Shown: positions 8,244-16,619, numbered from the stretch's first letter. The stretch: 64,000 nucleotides of DNA from Agrococcus beijingensis (GCF_030758955.1 NZ_CP132360.1:2059072-2123071), one strand, 5' to 3'. Translations and numbers: made by a program. The notes: a model not told the origin generated them from the sequence alone.

Positions 8244-9143
8244 TCACCAACGCTTCTGGAATCGGTTGCGGATGAGGATTGCGACGGCGTTCATCGCGAG
8301 CAGCACGCCGAGCAGCAGCACGCTGGTCGCGGCTGCGAGCTCGTGGAAGCCCGCCTGGGGCCGTCCCGTCCACCCGAAGATCTGGATCGGCAGGGTCGTG
8401 TAGCCCGAGAGCAGCCCGTTCGGGTCGAAGCTGACGAACACCAGCGCTCCGAGCACGAGTAGCGGCGCTGCCTCTCCGAGCGCTCGGGAGAGCGCCAGGA
8501 TCGTGCCGGTCGCGATGCCGGGGACTGCGGAGGGCAGCGTCTGCCGCCACGTCGTCTGGAGCGGGGTCGCTCCGAGTGCGAGCGAACCATGGCGGATCTC
8601 CATCGGCACGGATCGCAGCGCCTCGCGGGTCGCGATGATGACGACCGGAAGGATGAGCAGCGAGAGCGCGAGCGCTCCCCCGATGACGATGCTCTTGTCG
8701 CGCACACCCAGCAGCGAGAGGAACGCAAGGGCGAGAAGGCCGTAGACAATGGATGGAACCGCAGCGAGGTTCTGCACGTTGAGCTCGATGAGGCGGTTGA
8801 ACCAATTTCGGTGGTCGGCGAACTCCTCAAGGTGCACGGCGGCCGCGACGCCGAGCGGGACCGTCATGACCGCCGTCGTGATGATCACCCATATGGAACC
8901 GAGGATGGCGGGGCGCGCACCGGCCTCGTCGGGCGACGACGCCGGGTACTCGGTGAACAGTCGCGTCGTGAACTGCGGCATGCCCTCGAGGACGATCGTG
9001 ATGATGAGCGTGACGAGCACGCTGAACGCTACGACGAGTGAGAGCCAGAGCAGTATCAGGAAGAGCACCGGTCCCGGGCGGCGTTCGCCGCCGCGCCCCG
9101 TGAGCGGTCGGGTGCCGCGGATCGCGGACTGCAAGCTCGTCAT
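8244..9143 (-). CDS. pstA: Phosphate ABC transporter permease PstA
   Basis: A 299-residue inner-membrane permease with six predicted helices. The ABC-permease loop is present as EALRSVPMEIRHGSLALGAT, and GLLALAFLSLLG matches the PstA core. Its ATG overlaps the pstC stop as TGATG, which couples translation. It pairs with PstC to form the phosphate channel. Confidence 0.95.
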   Translation of the reverse strand: MTSLQSAIRGTRPLTGRGGERRPGPVLFLILLWLSLVVAFSVLVTLIITIVLEGMPQFTTRLFTEYPASSPDEAGARPAILGSIWVIITTAVMTVPLGVAAAVHLEEFADHRNWFNRLIELNVQNLAAVPSIVYGLLALAFLSLLGVRDKSIVIGGALALSLLILPVVIIATREALRSVPMEIRHGSLALGATPLQTTWRQTLPSAVPGIATGTILALSRALGEAAPLLVLGALVFVSFDPNGLLSGYTTLPIQIFGWTGRPQAGFHELAAATSVLLLGVLLAMNAVAILIRNRFQKRW

Positions 9144-10099
9144 CAGTAGGCCTCTCGGAAGCGTCGCACGAGGGCGATGCTGATCGCGTTGATCACCAAG
9201 GTGATGCAGAAGAGCAGTAGGCCGACGGCGAAGAGGGTGTCGTACTCGAGCGAGCCGACGCGGGAGTCGCCGAGCGCGGCGTTCGCGATGAAGCCCGTCA
9301 TCGTCTGCCCTTGCTGCAGCGGGTCAGAGACCATCACCGCCTGGTTGCCGGCGGCGATGGCGACGATCATCGTCTCACCGACGGCGCGGGACACCCCGAG
9401 CACGACCGCGGCGATGATGCCCGAGAGGGCGGCCGGGAAGACGACGCGGACTGTGGTCTGCATGCGGTTCGCACCCAGCGCTGCAGAGCCCTGTCGGAGC
9501 GCCTGCGGCACGGCGGACATCGCGTCCTCCGAGATCGACGCGATGGTCGGGATGATCATGATGCCCATCACGAGGCCTGCGGCGAGGACGCTGAACGCGC
9601 CCGTCGGCAGCTGCAGCCATTCGCGCAGCACGGTGGCCTGTACGAACTGGAGCGCGAAGAAGCCATACACGACCGTCGGCACACCCGCGAGGATCTCGAG
9701 GAGCGGCTTGAGCACCTTGCGGAGCCTGGCGCTCGCGTACTCCGACAGCAGGATTGCGGCGCCCAGGCCGAGCGGTACCGCGACCACGAGCGAGATCACC
9801 GTGGTCCAGAGAGTGGCGGTCACGAGCGGCAGGACGCCGAATGACGAGTCCGCGAAGCGGGGCGCCCAGCGGTCGCCGAACAGGAAGTCCGTCAGGGGCA
9901 CCTCGGCGAAGAAGCCGAGTGACGGCACGAGGAGGGCGACGACGATGCCGAGGGTCGTGACGACGGTGATGCCGGCTGCGACCCGCAGCGCCAGCCTGAC
10001 CAGCGCTTCACCCGGTCGGCGACGGCCGCGCAGGGAGGGCGAGGCCGGGAGGCCCGGGTCCAGACCCGGGCCTCCCTTCCGTGCAGTGATGCTCGTCAT
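9143..10099 (-). CDS. pstC: Phosphate ABC transporter permease PstC
   Basis: A 318-residue permease with an N-terminal helix, a periplasmic segment with FLFGDRWAP, and the core motifs LAGVPTVVYGFFALQF and VPQALRQGSAALGA. I chose the ATG at 10099. A longer open frame runs upstream, but it is the antisense-like shadow of pstS. The ribosome site before this ATG is weak, and a strong hairpin lies over codons 8-18, so a later start is possible. It pairs with PstA. Confidence 0.92.
   Translation of the reverse strand: MTSITARKGGPGLDPGLPASPSLRGRRRPGEALVRLALRVAAGITVVTTLGIVVALLVPSLGFFAEVPLTDFLFGDRWAPRFADSSFGVLPLVTATLWTTVISLVVAVPLGLGAAILLSEYASARLRKVLKPLLEILAGVPTVVYGFFALQFVQATVLREWLQLPTGAFSVLAAGLVMGIMIIPTIASISEDAMSAVPQALRQGSAALGANRMQTTVRVVFPAALSGIIAAVVLGVSRAVGETMIVAIAAGNQAVMVSDPLQQGQTMTGFIANAALGDSRVGSLEYDTLFAVGLLLFCITLVINAISIALVRRFREAY
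10047..10076 (-). terminator. Perfect 14-bp stem-loop between pstS and pstC
   Basis: GGGAGGCCCGGGTC (10047-10060) and its exact complement at 10063-10076 are separated by only 2 nt. The hairpin sits 38-67 nt downstream of the pstS stop and over the first codons of pstC. There is no U-run, so it is more likely a 3' stabiliser or partial attenuator that raises pstS mRNA relative to pstC than a full terminator (inference). Confidence 0.5.
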
Positions 10100-10113
10100 G
10101 TGCGTCGCTCGCC

Positions 10114-11079
10114 TCAGCTGAGCGTGGCCAGCTCGTCCTGGGCGACCTGGACCTGCTCCTCGGTCAGCGGCACGAAGAGCGAAGCCTCGGCGATCTCGGC
10201 GTGGCTGTCGAGCGAGAAGTCGACGAAGGCGGCGACCTGCGGCTTCTCGGCGTACGAGGCGTTGTTCACGTAAATGAAGAGCTCGCGGCCCAGCGGCGTG
10301 TAGGTGCCGTCCTGCACCGTCTCGGTCGAGGGCATGACGCCATCGACTGCGACCGCGCGGATCGCGCCCTCGTTCTCCTCGACGTAGCTGAGGCCGAAGA
10401 AGCCAATCGCGCCGACGTCGCCGGAGACTCCCTGGACCGTGATGTTGTCGTCCTCGGAGGGGCTGTAGTCGGTGCGGATCGCGCCCTCCTCGCCGTTGAC
10501 GGCGTCCGTGAAGTAGTCGAACGTGCCCGAGTCGGTACCGGCCCCGAAGAGGGTGAGCGGCTGGTCGGGGAACGACGGGTCGACCTGGTTCCAGTTCATG
10601 ATCTCGCCCTCGGACTCCGGCGACCAGATCGTCTGTAGCTGCTCGACGGTCAGGTCCTGTGCCCAGTCGTTCTCGGGGTTGACGACGACCGAAAGGCCGT
10701 CGTTCGCGACCACGATCTCGGTGAACTCGATGCCGGCCGCAGCACAAGCCTCTGCCTCTTCGTCCTTGATGGCGCGCGATGCGTTCGAAATGTCAGTCTC
10801 TCCCGCACAGAACGCCTGGAAACCGCCACCGGTGCCGCTCGTGGCGACGGTGACGTTGACGTCGGGCTCCACGTCGCGGAACAGGTCCGCGGCAGCCTCG
10901 CTGAGCGGAGCGACGGTGGACGAGCCGTCGGCGACGACGGGGCCCGAGAGCACGCTGTCTCCGGCGGCCGACCCCGACGGGGACTGCGGAGCTGCCTGAC
11001 CACCGCATGCGGTGAGCATCAGCGCTGCGGCGCCGATGGCGGCAGTCAGCACTGCCGACTTGGTGAAGGACTTGGTCAC
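10114..11079 (-). CDS. pstS: Phosphate-binding lipoprotein PstS
   Basis: A 321-residue periplasmic-type phosphate-binding protein. The start GTG at 11079 follows a GAGAGG ribosome site and gives a clean lipoprotein signal: basic start, hydrophobic core, then lipobox LTAC with lipidated C25. The phosphate-binding elements DGSSTVAPLS and NASRAIKDEE are present. It captures phosphate for PstCAB. PstS proteins are known to favour phosphate over arsenate strongly, so placing it in an arsenic island could keep phosphate supply selective under arsenate stress (inference). Its promoter region carries both PHO-box-like and ATAGA-type palindromic sites. Confidence 0.94.
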   Translation of the reverse strand: MTKSFTKSAVLTAAIGAAALMLTACGGQAAPQSPSGSAAGDSVLSGPVVADGSSTVAPLSEAAADLFRDVEPDVNVTVATSGTGGGFQAFCAGETDISNASRAIKDEEAEACAAAGIEFTEIVVANDGLSVVVNPENDWAQDLTVEQLQTIWSPESEGEIMNWNQVDPSFPDQPLTLFGAGTDSGTFDYFTDAVNGEEGAIRTDYSPSEDDNITVQGVSGDVGAIGFFGLSYVEENEGAIRAVAVDGVMPSTETVQDGTYTPLGRELFIYVNNASYAEKPQVAAFVDFSLDSHAEIAEASLFVPLTEEQVQVAQDELATLS

Positions 11080-11138
11080 GATGTTCCTCTCGTGTGCGGG
11101 CCATGCCGCGGAATCGAAGCCGCGATGACCGCGACAGA

Positions 11139-11160
11139 CACATAGAAGACCTTCTATGTG
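11139..11160. promoter_or_regulatory. Perfect 10-2-10 palindrome upstream of pstS
   Basis: CACATAGAAG (11139-11148) and its exact complement CTTCTATGTG (11151-11160) flank a 2-bp centre, giving the core ATAGA-N6-TCTAT. Size and symmetry fit an ArsR/SmtB-type operator. It lies 60 bp upstream of the pstS start and overlaps the adjacent GTTCAC repeat by 3 bp. Confidence 0.65.
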
Positions 11161-11174
11161 AACGACGAGTGAAC
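11158..11174 (-). promoter_or_regulatory. PHO-box-like direct repeat facing pstS
   Basis: Read on the minus strand there are two GTTCAC units exactly 11 bp apart (11174-11169 and 11163-11158). This is the period of the GTTCACC-type direct repeats bound by PhoP in Streptomyces. It is placed 79-95 bp upstream of the pstS start, suitable for activation under phosphate starvation. Confidence 0.55.
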
Positions 11175-11185
11175 GGGGGCTTGCC

Positions 11186-11201
11186 ATAGATGGTCATCTA
11201 T
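11186..11201. promoter_or_regulatory. Second ATAGA-type palindrome in the pstS/arsC intergenic region
   Basis: ATAGATG (11186-11192) and CATCTAT (11195-11201) are exact complements around a 2-bp centre. It shares the ATAGA-N6-TCTAT core with the palindrome 47 bp away and with the site at 2272. The pair could hold a repressor controlling pstS, arsC, or both. Confidence 0.6.
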
Positions 11202-11282
11202 CAATCGCTTGTTGGCAACCCGGTCGTCGCAGACGAGACAATCAAGGCAAGCGGCCCGCCGAGAACCGCTCATGGGCAGGTC

Positions 11283-11304
11283 GTTCACCTGCGCTTCACC
11301 TGAC
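11283..11304 (+). promoter_or_regulatory. PHO-box-like direct repeat facing arsC
   Basis: GTTCACCTGCG (11283-11293) is followed immediately by CTTCACCTGAC (11294-11304), two 11-bp units close to the actinobacterial PHO repeat. It reads toward the arsC gene that starts at 11380. An ATAGATGAG half-site follows at 11316. Confidence 0.5.
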
Positions 11305-11379
11305 TGCGGTACATATAGATGAGCGTCGAGCAGACGCTTCGCCGCGCTGAGGGTCAGCGCTCGACCGAAGGGACCCACG

Positions 11380-11790
11380 TTGTCCGAGAACCCCACCGTC
11401 CTGTTCGTCTGCGTGCACAACGCCGGCCGCTCCCAGATGGCTGCCGGATTCGCGGCGGCGCTCTCGAACGGCGCCGTCGAGGTGCTCTCCGCCGGCAGCG
11501 CGCCGAAGGAGCAGATCAACCCCGTCGCCATCGAGGCGATGGCTGAGGTCGGCATCGATATCGCCGGCAACACCCCTAAGGTGCTCACCGTCGACGCCGT
11601 CCGCGAATCCGACGCCGTGATCACCATGGGCTGTGGTGACGCCTGCCCTATCTTCCCCGGCAAGCGCTACGAGGACTGGGAGCTCGAGGACCCGGCCGGC
11701 AAGGACATCGAGACCGTTCGCCGCGTCCGGGACGACATCAGGGGCCGCGTCGAGCGCCTGCTCGCCGAACTCGTGCCCAGCGCGAGCTGA
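11380..11790 (+). CDS. arsC: Arsenate reductase ArsC (three-cysteine type)
   Basis: A 136-residue LMW-phosphatase-fold arsenate reductase. C11 and R17 form the CX5R loop (CVHNAGRS), and C85/C89 in GCGDAC are the shuttle cysteines of the thioredoxin-coupled type. KRYEDWELEDPAGK is typical. The TTG start at 11380 is chosen because it follows AAGGGA at the right distance. It is the first gene of an operon divergent from pstS and is 2 bp from the next arsC. Confidence 0.94.
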   Translation: MSENPTVLFVCVHNAGRSQMAAGFAAALSNGAVEVLSAGSAPKEQINPVAIEAMAEVGIDIAGNTPKVLTVDAVRESDAVITMGCGDACPIFPGKRYEDWELEDPAGKDIETVRRVRDDIRGRVERLLAELVPSAS

Positions 11791-11792
11791 GG

Positions 11793-12458
11793 ATGGACCA
11801 GCTCGACGTCGGCACACGCCGCGGCCTGCCCGGGATCACCTATCCCGAGCGCTTCCTGCACGCACTCACCGACGAGCTGAGCACGGACTTCCATGGCATC
11901 TTCGCGAGCGAGACGATCGAGCGCTATGTCCTCGAGTCGTACACCGCGCTCCTGCGCACGTCGGCAGTGAAGGCGCACCTCGTCACGCGGGTCACCCGGT
12001 TCGCGAAGGACCGGCTGCACGCCCTCGCTGAGGCGAAGGGCGCAATCCCGCAGGACCGCCCCAGCGTGCTGTTCGTGTGCGTGCAGAACGCAGGTCGCTC
12101 CCAGATGGCCGCCGCCATCGCCGCCGAGCGCTCGAGCGGACGCCTGGTCGTGCGCTCCGCGGGTTCGATGCCCGCGACCTCGCTGAACCCTGCCGTCGTC
12201 TCGGCCATGGCCGAGATCGGGCTCGACTTGACCGGAGAATTCCCGAAACCGCTGACCGACGACGTCGTGCGCGCCGCGGACGTCGTGGTGACGATGGGGT
12301 GCGGCGACGCGTGCCCCATCTACCCCGGCAAGCACTACGAGGACTGGCAGCTCGACGATCCCGAGCACGCGACGCCGGAGGACGTGCGACGCGTCCGCGA
12401 CGAGATCACGGTCCACGTCGACCGCATGCTGGATCAGCTCGGCATCGCATCCGTCTGA
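11793..12458 (+). CDS. arsC: Arsenate reductase with N-terminal helical bundle
   Basis: A 221-residue protein. Residues 15-85 are a helical domain (ETIERYVLESYTALL) matching the spacer in both HTH-ArsC fusions. Residues 91-221 are ArsC with C96/R102 (CVQNAGRS) and C170/C174 (GCGDAC). It looks like the same module without the HTH. It reduces arsenate; the helical part probably mediates oligomerisation (inference). It lies directly behind the stand-alone arsC. Confidence 0.92.
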   Translation: MDQLDVGTRRGLPGITYPERFLHALTDELSTDFHGIFASETIERYVLESYTALLRTSAVKAHLVTRVTRFAKDRLHALAEAKGAIPQDRPSVLFVCVQNAGRSQMAAAIAAERSSGRLVVRSAGSMPATSLNPAVVSAMAEIGLDLTGEFPKPLTDDVVRAADVVVTMGCGDACPIYPGKHYEDWQLDDPEHATPEDVRRVRDEITVHVDRMLDQLGIASV

Positions 12459-12506
12459 GACCCACGCTGTGAGTCGCATCGCCCGACCGCCCGCATCGGC
12501 ACGCCC

Positions 12507-13583
12507 ATGACGGCGCCGCGGTCGATCGCCGTCATCGGCGGCGGTCAGTCTGCCCTCGCGGTCGGCTACTTCCTGGCGCGGCTGCGTCGCGATGCCGCCC
12601 AAGGGCGACGAGAGTCGGCCCCGGAGTTCGAGCTCCTCGAGAGCCGCCCCGAAGGAGGCGGCTCGTGGGCCGACATGTGGCCGAGCCTGCGCCTCTTCTC
12701 GCCCGCCGACTTCTCGTCGCTGCCGGGCATGCGCATGCCCCAGTCGCGCGAGGAAACCGCTTCAGCTCCCGAGGTGGTCGACTACCTCCGCGCGTATGCG
12801 CAGCGATACGAGCTGCCCGTCTCGCACGGCGAGGAGGTCTCCCAGATCCGACGGGGCGGCGACCACAGGTTCGAGATCGACGCCACCAGCGGCACGCGCC
12901 GCGCCGACGTGGTCGTCATGGCTACGGGCACCTGGGGCCGGCCGTTCGTGCCCTCCGTGCCAGGGATCGACGACTTCGGTGGCCGCCAGCTCCACACGCG
13001 CGACTACGCCGGGCCGGCCGAGTTCGAGGGTCTTCGCGTGTGCGTCGTCGGCGGAGGCAACAGCGGCGCGCAGATCGCGGCGGACCTCGAACCGTCCGCC
13101 GACGTGACCTGGGTCACCAGACGCATCCCGCGGTTCCTGCCGGACGAGGTCGGTGGACGCGAGCTGTTCGCCGCAGCGACGCAACAGGTGGAGGGACACA
13201 GCCGAGGCGTGGCGGATCTCGGCGACATCGTGGCGCTGCCGCCCGTGCGTGCCGCTCGAGGCCGCGGGCTGCGGGCGCGCTGGAATCTCGACAGGCTCAT
13301 CCCCACGGGCGTGCGCTGGACGGACGGCTCCGAGACCCTCGTGGACGTCGTCATCTGGTGCACGGGCTTCCGGCCGGACCTCGCGCCGGCGCTGTCGCTC
13401 GAGCTCGACCGCGCCGGAGGCGCGCCCCAGGTGCGCAGCGACCTCATGACCGCGTCGGCCTCTGTCCCGGGTCTCTACTTCGTCGGCTACGGCGACTGGT
13501 GCGGCCCGGCATCCGCCACGCTGGTCGGCGTCGGGCGGATGGCACGCGCCACCGTCGCCGACATCGACTCGCATCATCGATAG
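12507..13583 (+). CDS. arsO: ArsO-like NAD(P)H-dependent flavin monooxygenase
   Basis: A 358-residue single-component flavoprotein with FAD motif GGGQSA (11-16), the FMO-like segment ESRPEGGGSWADMWPSL, and a second Rossmann motif VVGGGNSGAQ near residue 175. Length and context match ArsO proteins of arsenic operons, whose substrate is not firmly established. It follows arsC by 48 bp and precedes a second flavoprotein by 11 bp. Confidence 0.82.
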   Translation: MTAPRSIAVIGGGQSALAVGYFLARLRRDAAQGRRESAPEFELLESRPEGGGSWADMWPSLRLFSPADFSSLPGMRMPQSREETASAPEVVDYLRAYAQRYELPVSHGEEVSQIRRGGDHRFEIDATSGTRRADVVVMATGTWGRPFVPSVPGIDDFGGRQLHTRDYAGPAEFEGLRVCVVGGGNSGAQIAADLEPSADVTWVTRRIPRFLPDEVGGRELFAAATQQVEGHSRGVADLGDIVALPPVRAARGRGLRARWNLDRLIPTGVRWTDGSETLVDVVIWCTGFRPDLAPALSLELDRAGGAPQVRSDLMTASASVPGLYFVGYGDWCGPASATLVGVGRMARATVADIDSHHR

Positions 13584-13594
13584 AAGGGCACACC

Positions 13595-14977
13595 ATGCAC
13601 GTCGTCGCCATCGGAGGCAGTGACGCGGGCATCTCCGCGGCCTTGCGCGCACGCGAGCTCGACCCGTCCGTCGACGTCACCGTCGTCGTCGCCGACTCGT
13701 ACCCGAACTTCTCCATCTGCGGGATCCCGTACTACATCTCCGGCGAGGTGCAGCCGTGGCAGTCACTTGCGCACCGCACGCTCGCAGACCTCGAGGCGAC
13801 CGGGATGGACCTACGGCTGAACTCGCTCGCTACAGAGATCGACGTCACTAGACGACTCCTCGCCGTCCGCGACGAGCGAGGCCGCCGCTCCGAGGTGCGC
13901 TACGACGAGCTGATCGTCGGGACGGGCGCGCTTCCGGCGCACGCGGGCATCATTGGGCTCGACGCGCTCACGCCTGAGGACGGCGTGCACGTGATGCACT
14001 CCATGGGCGACACGTTCGCGCTCGAGCGATTCCTCGACGAGCGCGAACCCACGCGCGCGATCATCGTCGGCGCCGGGTATGTCGGCCTCGAGATGGCGGA
14101 GGCATTCACCATGCGCGGCCTGTCCGTCACGCAGATCCAGCGCGGCCCTCAAGTGCTCTCGACCCTGGACTCCGAGCTCGGCTCGATCGTGCGCACCGAG
14201 GTCGAGCGGCACGGCGTCGAGGTGCTCACCGACTCGACCGTCGTCGGCGTCGAGAAAACCGACGGCGGCGTGGTCGTCCGCGGCACTCGCCGCGGCGAGC
14301 CCTTCTCGCGCGCTGCTGACCTCGTGCTCGTGGTCGTCGGCGTCCGCCCCAACACCGAGCTGCTCGAACGCGCTGGCGCACGACTCGGCGCGGGGCGCGC
14401 CGTGGTCGTCGACCGCGCGATGCGCACCGGCCTGCCGAACGTGTGGGCCGCCGGCGACGGGGTCATCACCCATCATCGCCTGCTCGGCGAGACCTACCTG
14501 CCGCTCGGCACGACCAGCCACAAGCAGGGCAGAACCGCCGGCGAGAACGCAGTCGGTGGCGACGCCCGATTTGCCGGGAGCGTCGGCACGCAGGTCGTGA
14601 AGGTCTTCGACGTGGTCGCCGCCCGGACGGGTCTCCGCGACCATGAGGCCCGCGTCGTCGGCCTCACGCCCCGCACGGCCGCGGCGGTCGCCGATGACCA
14701 CAAGCGCTACTACCCGGGTGCCCAGCCCATCAGCATCCGCATCACCGGCGACGAGCTCGACGGCCGCCTACTCGGAGCACAACTGGTGGGCAGGCTCGGC
14801 ACGGAGACAGCGAAGCGCGTGGACACCTATGCCACCGCGTTGTTCGCAGGCCTGACCGTCGAGCAGATCGGCGAGCTCGACCTGTCCTACACACCACCGC
14901 TCGGATCACCCTGGGACGCCGTCCAGGTCGCGAGCCAGCAGTGGAGCCGCATCCGAACGAAGGAGCCGAACTCGTGA
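13595..14977 (+). CDS. CoA-disulfide-reductase / NADH-oxidase-like flavoprotein
   Basis: A 460-residue pyridine nucleotide-disulfide oxidoreductase. It has an FAD motif at the N-terminus (IGGSDAGISAA), the single redox Cys in NFSICGIPYYISGE (about residue 43) that defines the CoADR/NADH oxidase/polysulfide reductase group, an NAD motif GAGYVGLEMAE and a C-terminal dimerisation domain. The ATG at 13595 follows AGAAGG; the open frame upstream is a shadow of arsO. It may reduce a low-molecular-weight disulfide or persulfide under arsenic stress (inference). It overlaps the next arsC by 4 bp. Confidence 0.8.
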   Translation: MHVVAIGGSDAGISAALRARELDPSVDVTVVVADSYPNFSICGIPYYISGEVQPWQSLAHRTLADLEATGMDLRLNSLATEIDVTRRLLAVRDERGRRSEVRYDELIVGTGALPAHAGIIGLDALTPEDGVHVMHSMGDTFALERFLDEREPTRAIIVGAGYVGLEMAEAFTMRGLSVTQIQRGPQVLSTLDSELGSIVRTEVERHGVEVLTDSTVVGVEKTDGGVVVRGTRRGEPFSRAADLVLVVVGVRPNTELLERAGARLGAGRAVVVDRAMRTGLPNVWAAGDGVITHHRLLGETYLPLGTTSHKQGRTAGENAVGGDARFAGSVGTQVVKVFDVVAARTGLRDHEARVVGLTPRTAAAVADDHKRYYPGAQPISIRITGDELDGRLLGAQLVGRLGTETAKRVDTYATALFAGLTVEQIGELDLSYTPPLGSPWDAVQVASQQWSRIRTKEPNS

Positions 14978-15360
14978 CGACACCCACCGTCCTCTTCCTC
15001 TGCACGCACAACGCCGGACGATCGCAGCTCGGCGCAGCGCTGCTCGAGCTCCTCGCTGGCGAGCGCTACACAGCCGCCTCGGCCGGGTTCGCGCCCGCCG
15101 ACACGGTAAACCCAGCGGTCGCAGCTGCCGTCGCCGAGCTCGGACTCGACATCACGGATCGCGTGCCGCGCAAGGTGACGGCTGAGGACGTCGAGCGCGC
15201 CGACGTCGTCGTCGCGATGAAACCGGGACTCAACATCCCCGGCACGCCCAAGCGACTCATCGAGTGGAGCTTCCCTGACCCGGATGCTTGGGATGTCGAA
15301 CACGTTCGATCCCTTCGAGAGGCGGTCGCGGCAGCGGTCACCGAGGAGTTCGCCGACTGA
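14974..15360 (+). CDS. arsC: Arsenate reductase ArsC, single-cysteine type
   Basis: A 128-residue LMW-phosphatase-fold protein with C10/R16 in CTHNAGRS. The two downstream shuttle cysteines of the other four ArsC domains are missing; the region reads VAMKPGLNIPG. This fits the mono-cysteine, mycothiol/mycoredoxin-coupled reductases known from Corynebacterium glutamicum. The GTG start overlaps the preceding stop (GTGA). The island therefore appears to contain both thioredoxin- and mycothiol-coupled arsenate reduction. Confidence 0.88.
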   Translation: MTTPTVLFLCTHNAGRSQLGAALLELLAGERYTAASAGFAPADTVNPAVAAAVAELGLDITDRVPRKVTAEDVERADVVVAMKPGLNIPGTPKRLIEWSFPDPDAWDVEHVRSLREAVAAAVTEEFAD

Positions 15361-15906
15361 CCAAATACCGCCGAGGAGGGACACCGACGAAGGGGAGACC
15401 CCTTCGCCGCGGGTCAGGCTAGTGACCGGCGCCGAGGTTGCCGGTCAGGCGTGTCGGCATGTGGATGCTCAAGTCGTTGAGCCGGTGCGCCTCGACCCGC
15501 TTGTCGTCGAGGTCGTATCGGGAAGTGCGCGCTGACCGGGTCCCGTCACTCCGGCCGACCGGGGCGATGCGCACGATGCGGCCGCTGAGTTGGCGGAGGC
15601 GAGCGAGATGCAGCCGCACGTCACAGGTGCGGTCCGCCCCGACGCAAACTGCACTCCTCGGGGCGTGCTGTTCAGCAGCCACTCCGTCCGCAGCCTCAGA
15701 CGAGTCCCTGCACACAGGTGCAACCACGAGTCAGTGCCGACATGCGGGTACGCGAAAAAACCCCCCAGACCCGTACAGGCCGCGAGCACCAGAACGCGAA
15801 GCGGCCGGAGCGCGTACCGCTTCCTACCCTCCCTCCCCCTACTCAGCAGACCGCGCACTGAGGCCGGCCGCCGCATGGACGGAAGCCGAGCGTCACCCGC
15901 TGGCCC
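15361..15906. other. Gene-poor junction between the ars island and the integrase region
   Basis: No convincing gene in 546 bp. A 102-codon open frame on the minus strand (15419-15727) has a plausible internal stretch (about residues 60-95) but no family I recognise, and it could be a gene remnant. An unusual A6C6 tract lies at about 15755. No tRNA-like sequence or clear direct repeat identifying an attachment site was found. Confidence 0.4.
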
Positions 15907-16619
15907 ATGGCTGTCAAGCGCGCACACATGGTCACTCGCGGCTATCTCGAAGCGTGGTCCAACGCCCGCAGGCAGGTGCATGTGTGGGACATGGAGCACA
16001 AGATCGACGGCGTGCGCGCTCTCGGCGACGCAACGGTCATTGGCCATGCGTATCGCACGTTCGTCGTGACGCACGATCTCGAGGGCGAGTACGGGAAGAT
16101 CGAGAATGCGGCCGTCCCTGCTCTGGGCGCGCTCGCCACCGGCGGAGATCCGAATCGCGCGGGCAGAGCCGTGATCATCGCGTTCTTGGACATGCACGTT
16201 GAGCGAGGACGATACGCCGACCAGGCGAGCGTCACGCTTCCAGCGGCGACCGGCAACATGGACGGCTCGATCGAGCTCGTGGAGATGGGCCTTGGTGACC
16301 GACTGTCGCTGGCTGAGGCGCTGGACCGACAAGCTCCTCGACTCAGCGGCCTGCAGCTCGAGCGCAAGCGCTGGCACGTGATCGACTTTGGCACGGATCA
16401 GCCGATCACCGGTGACGGCTCCGTCCTCCCTTTCGGCGAGCGCGATCAGACTCGAACAGTGACGTTTCCGCTGTCACCGGCGAAGCTCTTGTGATCGGTG
16501 ACAACGTGCTGGGGCGCAACGTGTCATTCAACTGGCTCGTGGCGCAGCGGTCGCATCGGTGGCTCGTGAGCCATGTCGACGGTCACATCGCTCGAGCGCT
16601 TCGCTTTCGGACTTCGTAG
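15907..16619 (+). pseudogene. DUF4238-like protein split by a frame change
   Basis: The first frame (15907-16494) gives 195 residues starting MAVKRAHMVTRGYLEAWS, resembling the N-terminus of DUF4238 proteins, and stops just after FPLSPAKLL. The minus-one frame opens with GTG at 16491 and continues for 42 codons to 16619 with NWLVAQRSHRWLVSH, which reads like the natural C-terminal end of such proteins. The join is at CTCTTGTGA. It may be a real frameshift, a sequencing error or a programmed slip. DUF4238 has no settled function. Confidence 0.5.

Noticed and set aside
10100..10747. Longer start for pstC
   Set aside because: The upstream frame is the shadow of pstS; the PstC N-terminal helix begins well inside the shorter form.
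12665..13594. In-frame upstream extension of the CoADR-like gene over the ArsO-like gene
   Set aside because: It is an Arg/Ala/Pro-rich shadow frame; the ArsO-like protein in the other frame has clear Rossmann motifs, and a good ribosome site precedes the ATG at 13595.
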